A DNA stretch of 64,000 nucleotides from Bacillus_AD sp047238185 (GCF_047238185.1 NZ_JBDFMI010000001.1:2666001-2730000); one strand, 5' to 3'; counted from the first letter of the stretch, positions 43,654-52,891 are shown. Made by a program: numbers and translations. The notes: a model not told the origin generated them from the sequence alone.

Positions 43654-43929
43654 GACTCCATTTTTTTTACGCTAGTGAAAATTTTTTTACTCTAATTCCA
43701 TCCAATCATATAGCCTTCACTTCCATGTTTAACCGAAATCCTATTTTTATATACCAATGACAAAGTGAAGATAGATGATTTCATTTCTGATTATTCATTA
43801 AGAAGCAGGTTTCCGAAGGATTCGTGGAAGCAGTAATAAAGAGGCTAATAAATATGTACATCAAGAGAAAATAATCGTTATATATTTTTCAACTAATCAG
43901 GATACCTATAACCCTCCTATACAAAACCC
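43654..43929. other. Intergenic region with an IS21-end-like motif
   Basis: No gene was seen. At 43848-43861 the 14-base AATAAATATGTACA is identical to a subterminal motif in the left end of the IS21 element at 17.5 kb. Confidence 0.35.
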
Positions 43930-43963
43930 CATAAAAAAGACGAGATGAATCAACATCTCGTCT
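43930..43963 (-). terminator. Terminator of the MFS-ArsR unit
   Basis: AGACGAGATG / CATCTCGTCT is a perfect 10-bp stem followed on the minus strand by a T-run. Confidence 0.8.
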
Positions 43964-43974
43964 AATTATGATTG

Positions 43975-44076
43975 CTATTTGTTCTTGGCTAATTTTGAAG
44001 ATATAACAAAGCCAGTTAATCCATTTGCCACATCCTTATGGTATGAGCTTGAATGACCAGCGGTAATAATGGCCAT
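43975..44076 (-). pseudogene. 33-residue ORF, possible gene remnant
   Basis: A short frame from ATG to TAG has protein-like composition (ITAGHSSSYHKDVANGLTGF) between the MFS stop and the terminator. It has no ribosome site, and a stop immediately precedes its ATG. It may be the C-terminal scrap of a lost gene; no family was identified. Confidence 0.3.
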
Positions 44077-44091
44077 TCAGGTTCGCTTTAT

Positions 44092-45297
44092 TTATTCCAA
44101 AACTTGTGACGGAACTGGTTTTATTTTCTCTTTACTTCGATTGAGCATTTTTGTTTTCAGCATTATGAGCATGAATGCAATTATAGCAAAAATGACCCCG
44201 CTCCAGATGAGCTGGTGTATGCCAAATTGGGCAATAAACCAGCCTCCCACTGAAGCGCCTATCGTTATCCCAAGATTAGAAAATGACACAAATAAGCTAT
44301 TTCCGAATTCAGGCGCTTCATCTGCCTCAGCCATAAGCCAATTCTGGCTGACAATAAGGCCGCCTGAATGGATAATCCCCCAAATACATACAGCTAAAAT
44401 CATTGGCAACAAAAAAGAACCTGCCAGATAAGCGACTACATAAATGACTGTATATAAAACCGGAAACAGAATGACCGTTTTAGTCATATTTTTCTGCAAA
44501 AAACCCCCGAATAAAAAATTCCCATAAATCATAATGCAGCCAAAGGCCATCAACATGACACTTATTAAGGACTTATTCATGTTTGTCACTTCACTCAGAT
44601 ACTCGGCAAAATAACTGTAAACAGAGAACATGGCAGCAAAGATAAACATAATTGCACCGATATTGATCCATAATCCCGGCTTCCGCAGGATGCCGAGCTG
44701 CTTGCCATATGATAGTTTCTCCTTAATAGGCAAGGATGGGAGCCAGATCAACATCCCAATAAACGCAATCGCATTAACCGCTGCACCGAACAAAAATGCA
44801 GACTCTAATGAAAACTGTTCAGCAAGAAAAGAAGTCAACGGTACACCGAAAGCAAAACCTACCGTTATACCTGCGAATACTTTCGCAATTGCAGCATTAC
44901 TTTTTTCCGGCACCACTAGGCCTGCGGCGGTTACCAGTGCCACTGAAAAAAAGACAGGATGGAACATAGCTGGAAGAATGCGAAAAATCAACATAACTTG
45001 GAAGCTCGCAGTATATGCATAAAAAATATTAGATAGCACAAACATGAATATAGCCGTCAAAAGAACAATTTTACGGTTAAACCGCGAAAAAATTAACGTT
45101 AGAAAAGGGCCAGAAACAGCCACAATTAAAGCAAATATACTAACAAGCATTCCAGCCTGTGAAGCAGTAATGTTAAATTTTTCAGTAATTTGGGGAAGAA
45201 CCCCGACAATGCCCATCTCAGTGGTTATGATTCCGAATACGCCTAACGCCAACATAAACATCAGCAATATATTACTTTTTTTCAATTTCAATCCCAT
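44092..45297 (-). CDS. MFS efflux transporter (DHA1 type, YbcL-like)
   Basis: A 401-residue, 12-helix major facilitator protein. The first helix reads GVFGIITTEMGIVGVLPQI, a DHA1-type start, and motif A-like SRFNRKIVLL follows helix 2. It sits downstream of an arsR-type regulator, as ybcL/ybzH in B. subtilis. It is probably a drug or metabolite exporter whose expression is released when the regulator binds its ligand. Confidence 0.85.
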   Translation of the reverse strand: MGLKLKKSNILLMFMLALGVFGIITTEMGIVGVLPQITEKFNITASQAGMLVSIFALIVAVSGPFLTLIFSRFNRKIVLLTAIFMFVLSNIFYAYTASFQVMLIFRILPAMFHPVFFSVALVTAAGLVVPEKSNAAIAKVFAGITVGFAFGVPLTSFLAEQFSLESAFLFGAAVNAIAFIGMLIWLPSLPIKEKLSYGKQLGILRKPGLWINIGAIMFIFAAMFSVYSYFAEYLSEVTNMNKSLISVMLMAFGCIMIYGNFLFGGFLQKNMTKTVILFPVLYTVIYVVAYLAGSFLLPMILAVCIWGIIHSGGLIVSQNWLMAEADEAPEFGNSLFVSFSNLGITIGASVGGWFIAQFGIHQLIWSGVIFAIIAFMLIMLKTKMLNRSKEKIKPVPSQVLE

Positions 45298-45340
45298 CCT
45301 TTTCCTTTATCCGTATGGAAACAAATCTTCTTAATTATAT

Positions 45341-45356
45341 ATCTAGATATATAGAT
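45341..45356 (-). promoter_or_regulatory. ArsR-type operator before the MFS gene
   Basis: ATCTA-N6-TAGAT, the same palindrome as at 45709-45724, lies 2 bases upstream of a minus-strand TATAAT (plus 45334-45339). The match in sequence and in position relative to the -10 supports one regulator for both. Confidence 0.6.
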
Positions 45357-45384
45357 ATATAAGGCTAAAAAAACACCCTCCCTC

Positions 45385-45696
45385 TTATAATTCAGTTTTA
45401 ATATACTCTGCGAATTCCTTTATAGTCTTTTCGTTCCGGCGGTAAAACGTCCACTTCCCTATCCGTTCAGACTCTAAAAGGCCGGCATTCTGCATGTTCA
45501 GCAAATAACTCGAAATGACAGATTGTGCAAGTCCTGCCTTCGCTTGAATATCTGCTACACACACACCTACTTTGAGAGTGATACCATTTTCTAAATAGAT
45601 TCCCTCATCAAAATGTTCTTCTGGATGCTTAAGCCACCTTAAGATATGACAGCGTGTTTCATTGGATAATGATTTATAAATTAATAAAGGTTCCAT
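45385..45696 (-). CDS. ArsR-family transcriptional regulator (YbzH-like)
   Basis: A 103-residue winged-helix protein: YKSLSNETRCHILRWL start and recognition region VADIQAKAGLAQSVISSYLLNMQNAGLL. The Cys of VGVCVAD is not in the classic metal-binding CVC position, so the ligand need not be a metal. There is no Shine-Dalgarno sequence: the promoter -10 ends 7 bases before the ATG, so the mRNA is probably leaderless. Confidence 0.85.
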   Translation of the reverse strand: MEPLLIYKSLSNETRCHILRWLKHPEEHFDEGIYLENGITLKVGVCVADIQAKAGLAQSVISSYLLNMQNAGLLESERIGKWTFYRRNEKTIKEFAEYIKTEL

Positions 45697-45703
45697 ATGG
45701 ATG

Positions 45704-45731
45704 ATTATATCTATTTTTATAGATTTGTAAA
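45704..45731 (-). promoter_or_regulatory. arsR promoter with internal operator
   Basis: On the minus strand TTTACA and TATAAT are separated by 16 bases. The spacer contains ATCTA-N6-TAGAT (45709-45724), overlapping the -10 by one base. Transcription should begin at or within 1-2 bases of the ATG. Confidence 0.6.
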
Positions 45732-45790
45732 TATTTTTTTAAAATACTAATACATAAATCCATGCATCTCAAGAAAGAGGCCACATTCCA

Positions 45791-46711
45791 TCAATCAAAA
45801 AACGATAGCTGGGCAGCATTGGCGGGTGGATTTTTCAGTTTCTTCTTCATCGGATTGGAGTAACTGCTTGAAAGTCCATACTTGCCCTTTATTTCATTCA
45901 CCATTTTATAGAGTGTATTCTTATATTCCTTGCTTGCCCCTCCTTTTCTATATATTGCTTGAAGGGGTCCATATAAATCCGGGAACTCCTGTCTGATAAA
46001 ATCAAAAAATACGTTCCTAGTATTTCCCCGCAAGTAAAGGGTCCCAGGCAAAACATAATCCACACATGAATCCTTGGCTTGTGCATACAACCCGTCAACA
46101 TTACGGTAACCATCTGTAAGATAAGGAATGATCGGCATAAAATGCAGGCCTGTTGAAGCATTTGTCTTGGAAAATTCCTTCAACATTGAAAATCTCTTCC
46201 ATGATTCGGCGCCATTGGGTTCTATTTTTCTCCTGACTTCTTCATCCATACAAGTGATCGTTGCCGCCACATTTACATAGGTAATGGCTGAAAGTTCTTC
46301 GATCAGGTCATAATCCCTCAGGATCAGATCCGATTTTGTACTGATAATGCAAGGCGTTCGATATTTAATCAATAGCTTCAGAATATCGGGCATGAGTTTA
46401 TAACGGGATTCGGCGGGCTGGTAGCTGTCCGTCACTCCTCCGATATTGATGACTTCCTTTTTCCAAGCAGGGCTGGCAAGCTCGGCTTCTAATTGTTCAA
46501 CAACGTTGGTTTTTACATATATATCATCAAAATATCCTTCAGAATCCATATACGTATGGGAATAGATTGCATAGCAATACTTGCAGCCATGCTCACAGCC
46601 CCTATAAATATTCAGGTCCCATGAATACGGCATCTTGCGTTTCAATCGATGGCAAGCAGAATTACATGACATTTCCTTGTAATGGGCCAACTTTTTCAGC
46701 ACTCCTTCCAT
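45791..46711 (-). CDS. Radical SAM protein (SPL/Rv2578c type)
   Basis: A 306-residue radical SAM enzyme with the cluster motif CEHGCKYC (C-x3-C-x2-C) in YRGCEHGCKYCYA, then GVTDSYQPAE and STKSDL, as in the spore photoproduct lyase-like/Rv2578c group. The reaction is unknown. An additional Cys pair, C-x3-C, occurs near residue 16. No clear ribosome site lies before the ATG, and GGAAGGAG lies inside the first codons, so the true start could be slightly downstream. Confidence 0.8.
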   Translation of the reverse strand: MEGVLKKLAHYKEMSCNSACHRLKRKMPYSWDLNIYRGCEHGCKYCYAIYSHTYMDSEGYFDDIYVKTNVVEQLEAELASPAWKKEVINIGGVTDSYQPAESRYKLMPDILKLLIKYRTPCIISTKSDLILRDYDLIEELSAITYVNVAATITCMDEEVRRKIEPNGAESWKRFSMLKEFSKTNASTGLHFMPIIPYLTDGYRNVDGLYAQAKDSCVDYVLPGTLYLRGNTRNVFFDFIRQEFPDLYGPLQAIYRKGGASKEYKNTLYKMVNEIKGKYGLSSSYSNPMKKKLKNPPANAAQLSFFD

Positions 46712-47083
46712 TCTATCGTTTTCAAAGTGTAGACGTTACACCTACTATCACCAACTATTCCGAATTATCTATCTATCCAAAGAGTACCCATCCGCCCTCC
46801 TTTCTTCAATGGTATCTTTTGAATGATTTGTCCATTAATGGCTATTAAGATAAACATACTAGTTCTTTAACAGCAAGAATAAGCGGTATAGAACCTAATT
46901 GATCGAAATGATCTTATCGTATTTTCCAGATTGGTAAAATGGGCATCCTTCCTTCGTATATCTCCAGGAAAAATAACAAAATCCAGGTATCAAGGGCATT
47001 TTTAAATAGGTTTATTACAGGTTTAAAGAGTAAAGATTGGATCTTTGTATGGCCCCATTTCTCCTATTTCGTTTAAATAGATG
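46712..47083. other. Intergenic region before the copper operators
   Basis: About 370 bases with no credible gene, repeat or RNA recognised. Confidence 0.4.
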
Positions 47084-47140
47084 TTTACACATACCCCATT
47101 GAGGTATATACACATTATAACAACATACCCAGTGGGGGTA
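47084..47140 (+). promoter_or_regulatory. Copper-responsive promoter with two CsoR-type operators
   Basis: TTTACA and TATACA are separated by 17 bases (47084-47112). Operator 1, ATACCCCATTGAGGTAT (47091-47107), fills the spacer. Operator 2, ATACCCAGTGGGGGTA (47125-47140), lies just downstream. Both fit the CsoR pattern TACCC-N4-GGGTA or a close variant. Confidence 0.75.
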
Positions 47141-47172
47141 CATCTCATTTAAATACGTAGGAGGTTATTGAT

Positions 47173-49239
47173 ATGAAAAAGGAACACACACATCCTTCCG
47201 AGCATATGCACGGTAAGATTTCAAGAAATGAAGACAGCAATCATGATATGAGTCAAATGGATCATTCCCACAGCCATGGAGGCCATGAAGGGCACGACCA
47301 TATGGCGATGATTGCTGACTTCAAAAAACGTTTTTGGGTTACATTGGTTCTATCTATACCTGTAATTATCCTGTCACAAATGATCCAAATGTTTTTCCAT
47401 TATTCCGTAACATTCCCAGGAGATTCAATCATTCAGCTGGTCTTGGCCACTCTTATCTTTTTTTATGGCGGATGGCCATTTCTAAAAGGCATGGCCGATG
47501 AATTGAAAGGAAAATCGCCCGGTATGATGACCTTGATCGGCTTTGCCATTACCGTAGCCTATATCTATAGTGCGGCGACTGTCTTTGGCATCGAGGGGAC
47601 AGATTTCTTTTGGGAGCTTGCCACTTTGATTGCCATCATGCTTCTCGGGCATTGGATAGAAATGAAATCAGTCATGAAGGCTTCTGATTCATTATCCTCA
47701 TTAGTCAAGCTTATTCCCCAAAACGCCAATAAACTAATGGAAGATGGCCGGACTGAAACAATACCGGCAGCAGATCTTCAAAAAGGCGATCAGCTATTAA
47801 TAAAGCCAGGAGAAAAAATACCGGCAGATTCTATCATCGAAAAAGGAACATCATCCATCGATGAATCAATGCTTACTGGCGAATCTATTCCGGTCAAAAA
47901 AGGGAAAGGCGACCAGGTGATCGGCGGCTCTGTAAACACATCCGGATCTCTGACAGTAAAAGTAACAAAAGGCAGCAACGACGGATACTTGGCACAAATT
48001 GTCCAATTGGTTGAAGAAGCGCAAAAGAGCAAATCTAAAACACAGGTGTTATCCGATAAAGCAGCTAAACTGCTCTTTTATGTAGCTGTCCTATCTGGCG
48101 TCGTGACGCTTATTGTATGGCTGGCGCTTGGTTATTCATTCGGCGAATCGATGAAAAGGATGGTAACCGTATTGGTTATTTCCTGTCCGCACGCCCTTGG
48201 ACTTGCGATTCCTCTTGTCGTGGCCCGTTCAACTGCAATAGCTGCACAGAAAGGTTTATTTATCAGAAACCGGATTGGCTTTGAAGATGCCAGAAAGATC
48301 AACACGATGATTTTCGATAAAACCGGCACCCTGACAGAAGGCAAATTCGGTGTTACCGATATGATCCCCGCAAAAGGGGTTTCCGAGGAAGAATTGCTAT
48401 ATTTGGCTGGTTCTTTGGAATCCAATTCAGAACATCCTATCGCATCCGGAATATCTGCGAAAGTGAAAGAACGGAATATCGAATTATCGCAGCCCGAAGA
48501 ATTTGATTCTTTAACAGGCGAAGGTATTTCAGGCTTAGTGGATGGACGGCAAATCAAGGTTGTCAACCCTGGTTATCTGGACACTCAAAACATCAACTAT
48601 GATGCAGAAAAATTGAAGACATTGTCCGCCGAAGGCAAAACTGTCGTATCTGTCATCGAAAATAAAGCGTACAAAGGGATGATCGCCCTGGCTGACAGCA
48701 TCAAAGAATCGGCAAAAGAAGCAATCGGCCAATTAAAAAATATGAATATCGATTCAATTATGCTGACAGGCGATAACCAACAGGTGGCAGAGCGCGTCGG
48801 AAAAACCCTTGGTATCAACCATGTCATAGCTGAAGTGCTTCCGGATGAAAAAGCCAATGAAGTGAAAAAAGTGAAAGCAACCAAGAAAAAAGTAGGAATG
48901 ACAGGGGATGGCATTAACGATGCGCCCGCTTTGGCCAATGCAGATTTAAGCGTGGCAGTCGGAGCCGGTACCGATGTGGCGATGGAGACAGCCGATGTAG
49001 TGCTTGTGAACAGCAATCCAAAAGATATCGTTTCAATCATTTCCCTTTCAAAGTCAACTTATCGGAAAATGATCCAAAACCTATGGTGGGCGGCCGGCTA
49101 TAATATTATTGCCATCCCGCTCGCTGCCGGAGTTCTTGCTCCGTTGGGAATTATTATGGACCCTGCAGTCGGAGCTGTATTAATGTCCCTTAGTACCGTA
49201 ATTGTAGCCATCAATGCCAGATCGCTTAAACACGATTAA
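47173..49239 (+). CDS. copB: Copper/silver-translocating P-type ATPase, CopB type
   Basis: A 688-residue P1B-ATPase. The N-terminus is His-rich (MDHSHSHGGHEGHDHM), replacing the CxxC metal domains of CopA. The transmembrane metal site is the CPH motif (SCPHALGLAIP), typical of CopB. LTGES, the phosphorylation loop DKTGTLTEG, HP motif SEHPIA and GDGINDAPAL are all intact. It exports copper or silver ions. AGGAGG lies before the ATG. The double CsoR-type operator implies copper induction. Confidence 0.92.
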   Translation: MKKEHTHPSEHMHGKISRNEDSNHDMSQMDHSHSHGGHEGHDHMAMIADFKKRFWVTLVLSIPVIILSQMIQMFFHYSVTFPGDSIIQLVLATLIFFYGGWPFLKGMADELKGKSPGMMTLIGFAITVAYIYSAATVFGIEGTDFFWELATLIAIMLLGHWIEMKSVMKASDSLSSLVKLIPQNANKLMEDGRTETIPAADLQKGDQLLIKPGEKIPADSIIEKGTSSIDESMLTGESIPVKKGKGDQVIGGSVNTSGSLTVKVTKGSNDGYLAQIVQLVEEAQKSKSKTQVLSDKAAKLLFYVAVLSGVVTLIVWLALGYSFGESMKRMVTVLVISCPHALGLAIPLVVARSTAIAAQKGLFIRNRIGFEDARKINTMIFDKTGTLTEGKFGVTDMIPAKGVSEEELLYLAGSLESNSEHPIASGISAKVKERNIELSQPEEFDSLTGEGISGLVDGRQIKVVNPGYLDTQNINYDAEKLKTLSAEGKTVVSVIENKAYKGMIALADSIKESAKEAIGQLKNMNIDSIMLTGDNQQVAERVGKTLGINHVIAEVLPDEKANEVKKVKATKKKVGMTGDGINDAPALANADLSVAVGAGTDVAMETADVVLVNSNPKDIVSIISLSKSTYRKMIQNLWWAAGYNIIAIPLAAGVLAPLGIIMDPAVGAVLMSLSTVIVAINARSLKHD

Positions 49240-49314
49240 GCAGGCAAAAAACATACTAAATTGTCTCGCTTTAAAGACGATCATCTTACGTGAATAAGTC
49301 CATAAAATGAAAAA

Positions 49315-49376
49315 ATCCGAACTAATATGAAACTCTACTAACCATTTCATATTAGTTCGGATTTTTCTTTAACAAT
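49315..49376 (+). terminator. Strong terminator of copB
   Basis: A perfect 17-bp stem TCCGAACTAATATGAAA / TTTCATATTAGTTCGGA with a 12-base loop is followed by TTTTTCTTT. Confidence 0.85.
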
Positions 49377-49548
49377 GCTTTTGTCCCAGATTCTTGTTTC
49401 CATGATTGTTTACAAAAGGAATCCTCATTAAAATCCATCATGTCATAGGGAAAGACTGATTCAAAAATGAACATATAACAGTAAACAAATAGATATTTAT
49501 AGTAAAATAAAGCCGATTGTAATGGCATGAGCGCATTTCGAGAATGTT

Positions 49549-49702
49549 ATTACGGGCTATTTTGAAACGTTACGCAAAGCAGTTGGAAATGAACCGCTTA
49601 TAGGAATGGAAGTTGAAGATGATCGGGCTATACCACAATAAAACATTGTGCTTGCGATATCCATTTGGTTTCCACCTCTAAGGAGCCATGTATCATTCAG
49701 TT
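49549..49702. pseudogene. Possible rearranged NUDIX remnant
   Basis: On the plus strand 49549-49641 encodes GYFETLRKAVGNEPLI, like the N-terminus of Bacillus NUDIX hydrolases. On the minus strand 49655-49702 encodes NDTWLLRGGNQMDIAST, which resembles the NDTWGLPGG...ST segment that follows in those proteins. The two face opposite ways, so if real the gene has been broken and inverted. Weak evidence. Confidence 0.3.
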
Positions 49703-49930
49703 GAAAATCCGCGCAGAAAGTTCGTATAACTGCCGATTGCTCTGCCGAATCGCCCTCCCTTATTCTTATCAAGTCCAAGAAACAGAACGGATTCAATCAA
49801 CCACGCTTGATGAAAATGCTTTACTGTAGTAAAGTATAAAGAAGGCTTCATTCAATCCAATTCTGTAAATAAGGCTAGTCTATAAATAATATACTGACTA
49901 TTCAGCCAACAAGTAAAGGGGGTAGTTATA

Positions 49931-50560
49931 TTGCTTTCATTTGCAACAATTAGTTCATTTGTCGCTATCGTGATCGGCTTATTTTTAATACCGGGGCCCG
50001 CCGTATTCCTTATTGCCACCCGTACTGTCCAAAGCGGCCGCAGGGCTGGCGTTGTGGCAGGTCTGGGTATTGCCACCGGTGATTTGATCCATACGTTTTT
50101 TGCAGCCGTAGGACTCTCCGCTGTATTGATGACTTCAGCACTCGCCTTTAATATAATCAAATTTGCCGGCGCAGCCTATCTCATTTATTTAGGGATTAAA
50201 GCCATATTGGAAAAGCCTTCAGTACAGGGAATGCCTAAAGTACCAACAAAAAAGGGCAATAACGTATATCGACAGGCCATACTGATTGAAATCCTTAATC
50301 CTAAAACAGCTTTATTCTTTCTCGCATTTTTGCCGCAATTCGTGCATCCTGGACAGGGTCCATCCTTTGTCCAATTTTTATTGTTAGGGTTAATCTTTGT
50401 TGTTCTAAGCGCTATTTATACAACTTTATTAGCGGTTAGTGTCCAGAAGCTCGGACAAACAATCAAGCGGATATCGTGGCTAAGCCGCTGGGGAGGCAAG
50501 GCCGTGGGGGCCATTTATATCAGCCTAGGTTTAAAGGTAGCCATCCAGAGCCGCTCTTAG
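49931..50560 (+). CDS. LysE/RhtB-family amino acid exporter
   Basis: A 209-residue, six-helix protein with LysE/RhtB motifs: FLIPGPAVFLIATRTVQSGRRAGVVAGLGIATGDLIH and EILNPKTALFFLAFLPQFV. It exports amino acids or their analogues. The start is a TTG with GGGGG 8 bases upstream. It is a single gene with its own terminator. Confidence 0.9.
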   Translation: MLSFATISSFVAIVIGLFLIPGPAVFLIATRTVQSGRRAGVVAGLGIATGDLIHTFFAAVGLSAVLMTSALAFNIIKFAGAAYLIYLGIKAILEKPSVQGMPKVPTKKGNNVYRQAILIEILNPKTALFFLAFLPQFVHPGQGPSFVQFLLLGLIFVVLSAIYTTLLAVSVQKLGQTIKRISWLSRWGGKAVGAIYISLGLKVAIQSRS

Positions 50561-50572
50561 TTTTGAAAATCA

Positions 50573-50613
50573 AAAACAAAGGCCGCATATTTCTACTTGT
50601 CGGCCTTTGTTTT
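50573..50613 (+). terminator. Terminator of the LysE-type gene
   Basis: A perfect 13-bp stem AAAACAAAGGCCG / CGGCCTTTGTTTT with a 15-base loop. Confidence 0.8.
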
Positions 50614-50736
50614 ATCTCCCTGAAGACTGGCAGGCAAGGAACGGTTTATCACCCACTCCTATATTTTCATCGCCAATTGAAAGGAAAGTTCAATTGGTTC
50701 TCTAAAAATGCCTGCAGGATCAAGCTCTAATAATTC

Positions 50737-51340
50737 CTACTTCAAATGCTCTTCAAATATTATCGATTTGTCGCCCAAGTAACATTTGGCAGGATAGGAA
50801 GTCGAAAATAAGTGCCCAATGATAGAACTGGACGTCCAACTCTGTTCATAAGCTGGAAGGACATGCTTCTCCAACTGGAAATCAGAATTTGCAATTATTT
50901 CTTCGTAAGACTGATCCGGATGGATATATATGCCCTTTCCCGCCCTTCTTTTATCTCCATCCATCCTTTCACAATCTCAGCCACCTTCACTTGCCAAGGC
51001 AACTTATCCTTACCGGCAGAAACCGGATCGATGATGGCAACTCTGCTTCTTCCAAAAGCAGCCCATACAACGTGTCAAGCGTCTTTTCCCTCTTCATCCA
51101 ATGGAATGCTTTTGCAATGACAACCATTTCAAAGGGGCCATTGTCCATTTTGATGTATGAATAAAGATCCCCCGTATGCCACTATGCATTTGCTGCTCGC
51201 ATGATTCCGCTTATGCGCTTTGCTTCCATGGATCATCCCGGGCTACAGGTCAATTCCCATGATTTGTTCAAACCAATCCGTAAACCTTAGAGCCAACTGC
51301 CCGGCCCAGCAGCCTACATCCATCATTTTTCCCGTTCCAT
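50737..51340 (-). pseudogene. SAM-dependent methyltransferase pseudogene
   Basis: Three pieces in order on the minus strand match one class I methyltransferase. At 51340-51244 is MMDVGCWAGQLALRF ... QIMGIDL (motif I). At 51164-51006 is DNGPFEMVVIAKAFHWM. At 50964-50737 is GDKRRAGKGIYIHP ... SWTSSSIIGHLFSTSYP. Frameshifts and at least one stop separate them, and the N-terminus is missing. Confidence 0.8.
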
Positions 51341-51620
51341 CCAATGAGAACACCTGAATCAACAACCGTATTAAAGAAGAGGGATAAACGTATAATAGCC
51401 AGCTATTCCTTCATGCAATTCGTTTCCATAGCAATTCATACTCTTCCCTTTACTTACATTCCTATTAAAAAATCTATACCAACAGTCTTTCATCCTCCCG
51501 ACTTGGCAGCAGCCAGTTTTCATCATCCCTTTGCCTAAATCTTCTTGCTACATATACAGCGGAAAACGTAAACGCTTTCTTATATAAATGCATGGTTTTT
51601 TTAAAAAAAATGAGCATTTT
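51341..51620. other. Intergenic region without a recognised gene
   Basis: About 280 bases between the methyltransferase remnant and the YhgE-type promoter. A short plus-strand frame has no ribosome site. Confidence 0.35.
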
Positions 51621-51623
51621 AAA

Positions 51624-51652
51624 TTGACAAAATATAAAGACAGTCGTAATAT
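51624..51652 (+). promoter_or_regulatory. Sigma-A promoter of the YhgE-type gene
   Basis: A perfect TTGACA and TAATAT are separated by 17 bases. Confidence 0.65.
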
Positions 51653-51661
51653 GATTATCTA

Positions 51662-51689
51662 TTAAACCACTCTAATCAGAGTAGTTTAA
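51662..51689 (+). promoter_or_regulatory. Operator-like inverted repeat, probably for the PadR regulator
   Basis: TTAAACCACTCT / AGAGTAGTTTAA (one mismatch, 4-base centre) overlaps the predicted transcription start, where a repressor would block the promoter. The regulator two genes along is the obvious candidate; this is inference. Confidence 0.5.
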
Positions 51690-51721
51690 ATAAACTAACG
51701 AAAGAATCAAAGGGTGATAAA

Positions 51722-52891
51722 ATGAAATTCTCAGCTTTTCTAAAAAATAAAATGGTCATCGCCGCTATTTTCATGGCAGTCTTTTACCAGATTATTATGA
51801 TGGGCAGCTTTATGCCGGGATATAGTGCTATTCCAAAAAATATCGATGACCTCCATATCGCAATCGTTAACGATGATCCGCAATATGGCAAGCAAATAAG
51901 CAAACAGTTGAAGGATTCGCTTCCATTCAAAGAAATCGAATCCAATAAAACGTTGAAACAAAGTAAAAAAATGCTAGACGACAGAGATATCGAACTACTG
52001 ATCCACATTCCAAAGGATTTCTCAGCCAATCTGCAGGGCGGCAAAGTACAGCCTAAGATGGATTTTTATATTAATCAGGCGACTCCTGCTATGGTTTCCA
52101 GTACAATGCAATCAATCGTTAAAGAAATCGATGCGAATATGAGTACACAATTCTCAACCAACAAAGCAAAAGGCATCCTTGCACAATTGAATGTGCCTGA
52201 AAAGCAAGCTGATGCAATGGCTAAATCCATTGAAAACAGTTTTGATGCCAACGTTGTAACAATCAACAAGGTGCCAGACGGCATGCACAACCAAATGGCT
52301 CCATTCTTCCTTACTATGGTTTCTTATGTAGGGGCAATGATAGCAGCTTTGACATTAACTGGTGCATTTAATGGCCTAAAAAATATAATGGGAAAATGGA
52401 GAACATACGCCTATACACAAATTGTCGGTATCCTTATGTCGGTAATTGCTCCTTTAATTGGAATCGGCATCCTGTATATCATGCATGGATATGGAAGTGA
52501 AACATTCTTCGAACTATGGGTGCATCATGCTCTGCAACTATTTGTCTCCTTGCAATTCACGTTGGTGTTCTCACTCTTATTAGGCCAAGCCGGCATGATA
52601 TTGAATTTGCCGTTCCTATTGGTCCAAACCATTGCAGCGGGCGCAGTTATGACAAGAGATATGATGTATGGCTTCTTCAAGGCCATCAGCTATATTTCGC
52701 CAATGTACTATAGCGTGCAGGCAGATTTCACCTTGCTATTCGGCGGCGGCCAGTTAGCAACTTACGTTTGGCATCTAGCATTGATCGGACTCGTTTGCCT
52801 AGCTTTGAATACACTGATTGTGGCATTTCGCCATAAAGACAACGCACTTCCTAGACCTTTAGAATCTGCACATGAAAATTTATCTAACTAA
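51722..52891 (+). CDS. YhgE/Pip-like ABC-2 type permease
   Basis: A 389-residue protein. Membrane helix 1 (residues ~12-32) is followed by a large extracytoplasmic domain (~residues 33-205) and five further helices, the YhgE/Pip (DUF3533) layout. No ATPase is adjacent. Relatives export hydrophobic compounds or act as phage receptors. GGGTGAT precedes the ATG. It is followed by a PadR gene, a common drug-inducible pairing. Confidence 0.75.
   Translation: MKFSAFLKNKMVIAAIFMAVFYQIIMMGSFMPGYSAIPKNIDDLHIAIVNDDPQYGKQISKQLKDSLPFKEIESNKTLKQSKKMLDDRDIELLIHIPKDFSANLQGGKVQPKMDFYINQATPAMVSSTMQSIVKEIDANMSTQFSTNKAKGILAQLNVPEKQADAMAKSIENSFDANVVTINKVPDGMHNQMAPFFLTMVSYVGAMIAALTLTGAFNGLKNIMGKWRTYAYTQIVGILMSVIAPLIGIGILYIMHGYGSETFFELWVHHALQLFVSLQFTLVFSLLLGQAGMILNLPFLLVQTIAAGAVMTRDMMYGFFKAISYISPMYYSVQADFTLLFGGGQLATYVWHLALIGLVCLALNTLIVAFRHKDNALPRPLESAHENLSN

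Noticed and set aside
43654..43690. CodY box upstream of brnQ
   Set aside because: Only the AATTTTC half fits; the second half does not match.
49557..49796. 79-residue minus-strand ORF
   Set aside because: No ribosome site, unlikely composition, and it spans the possible NUDIX fragments rather than a coherent gene.
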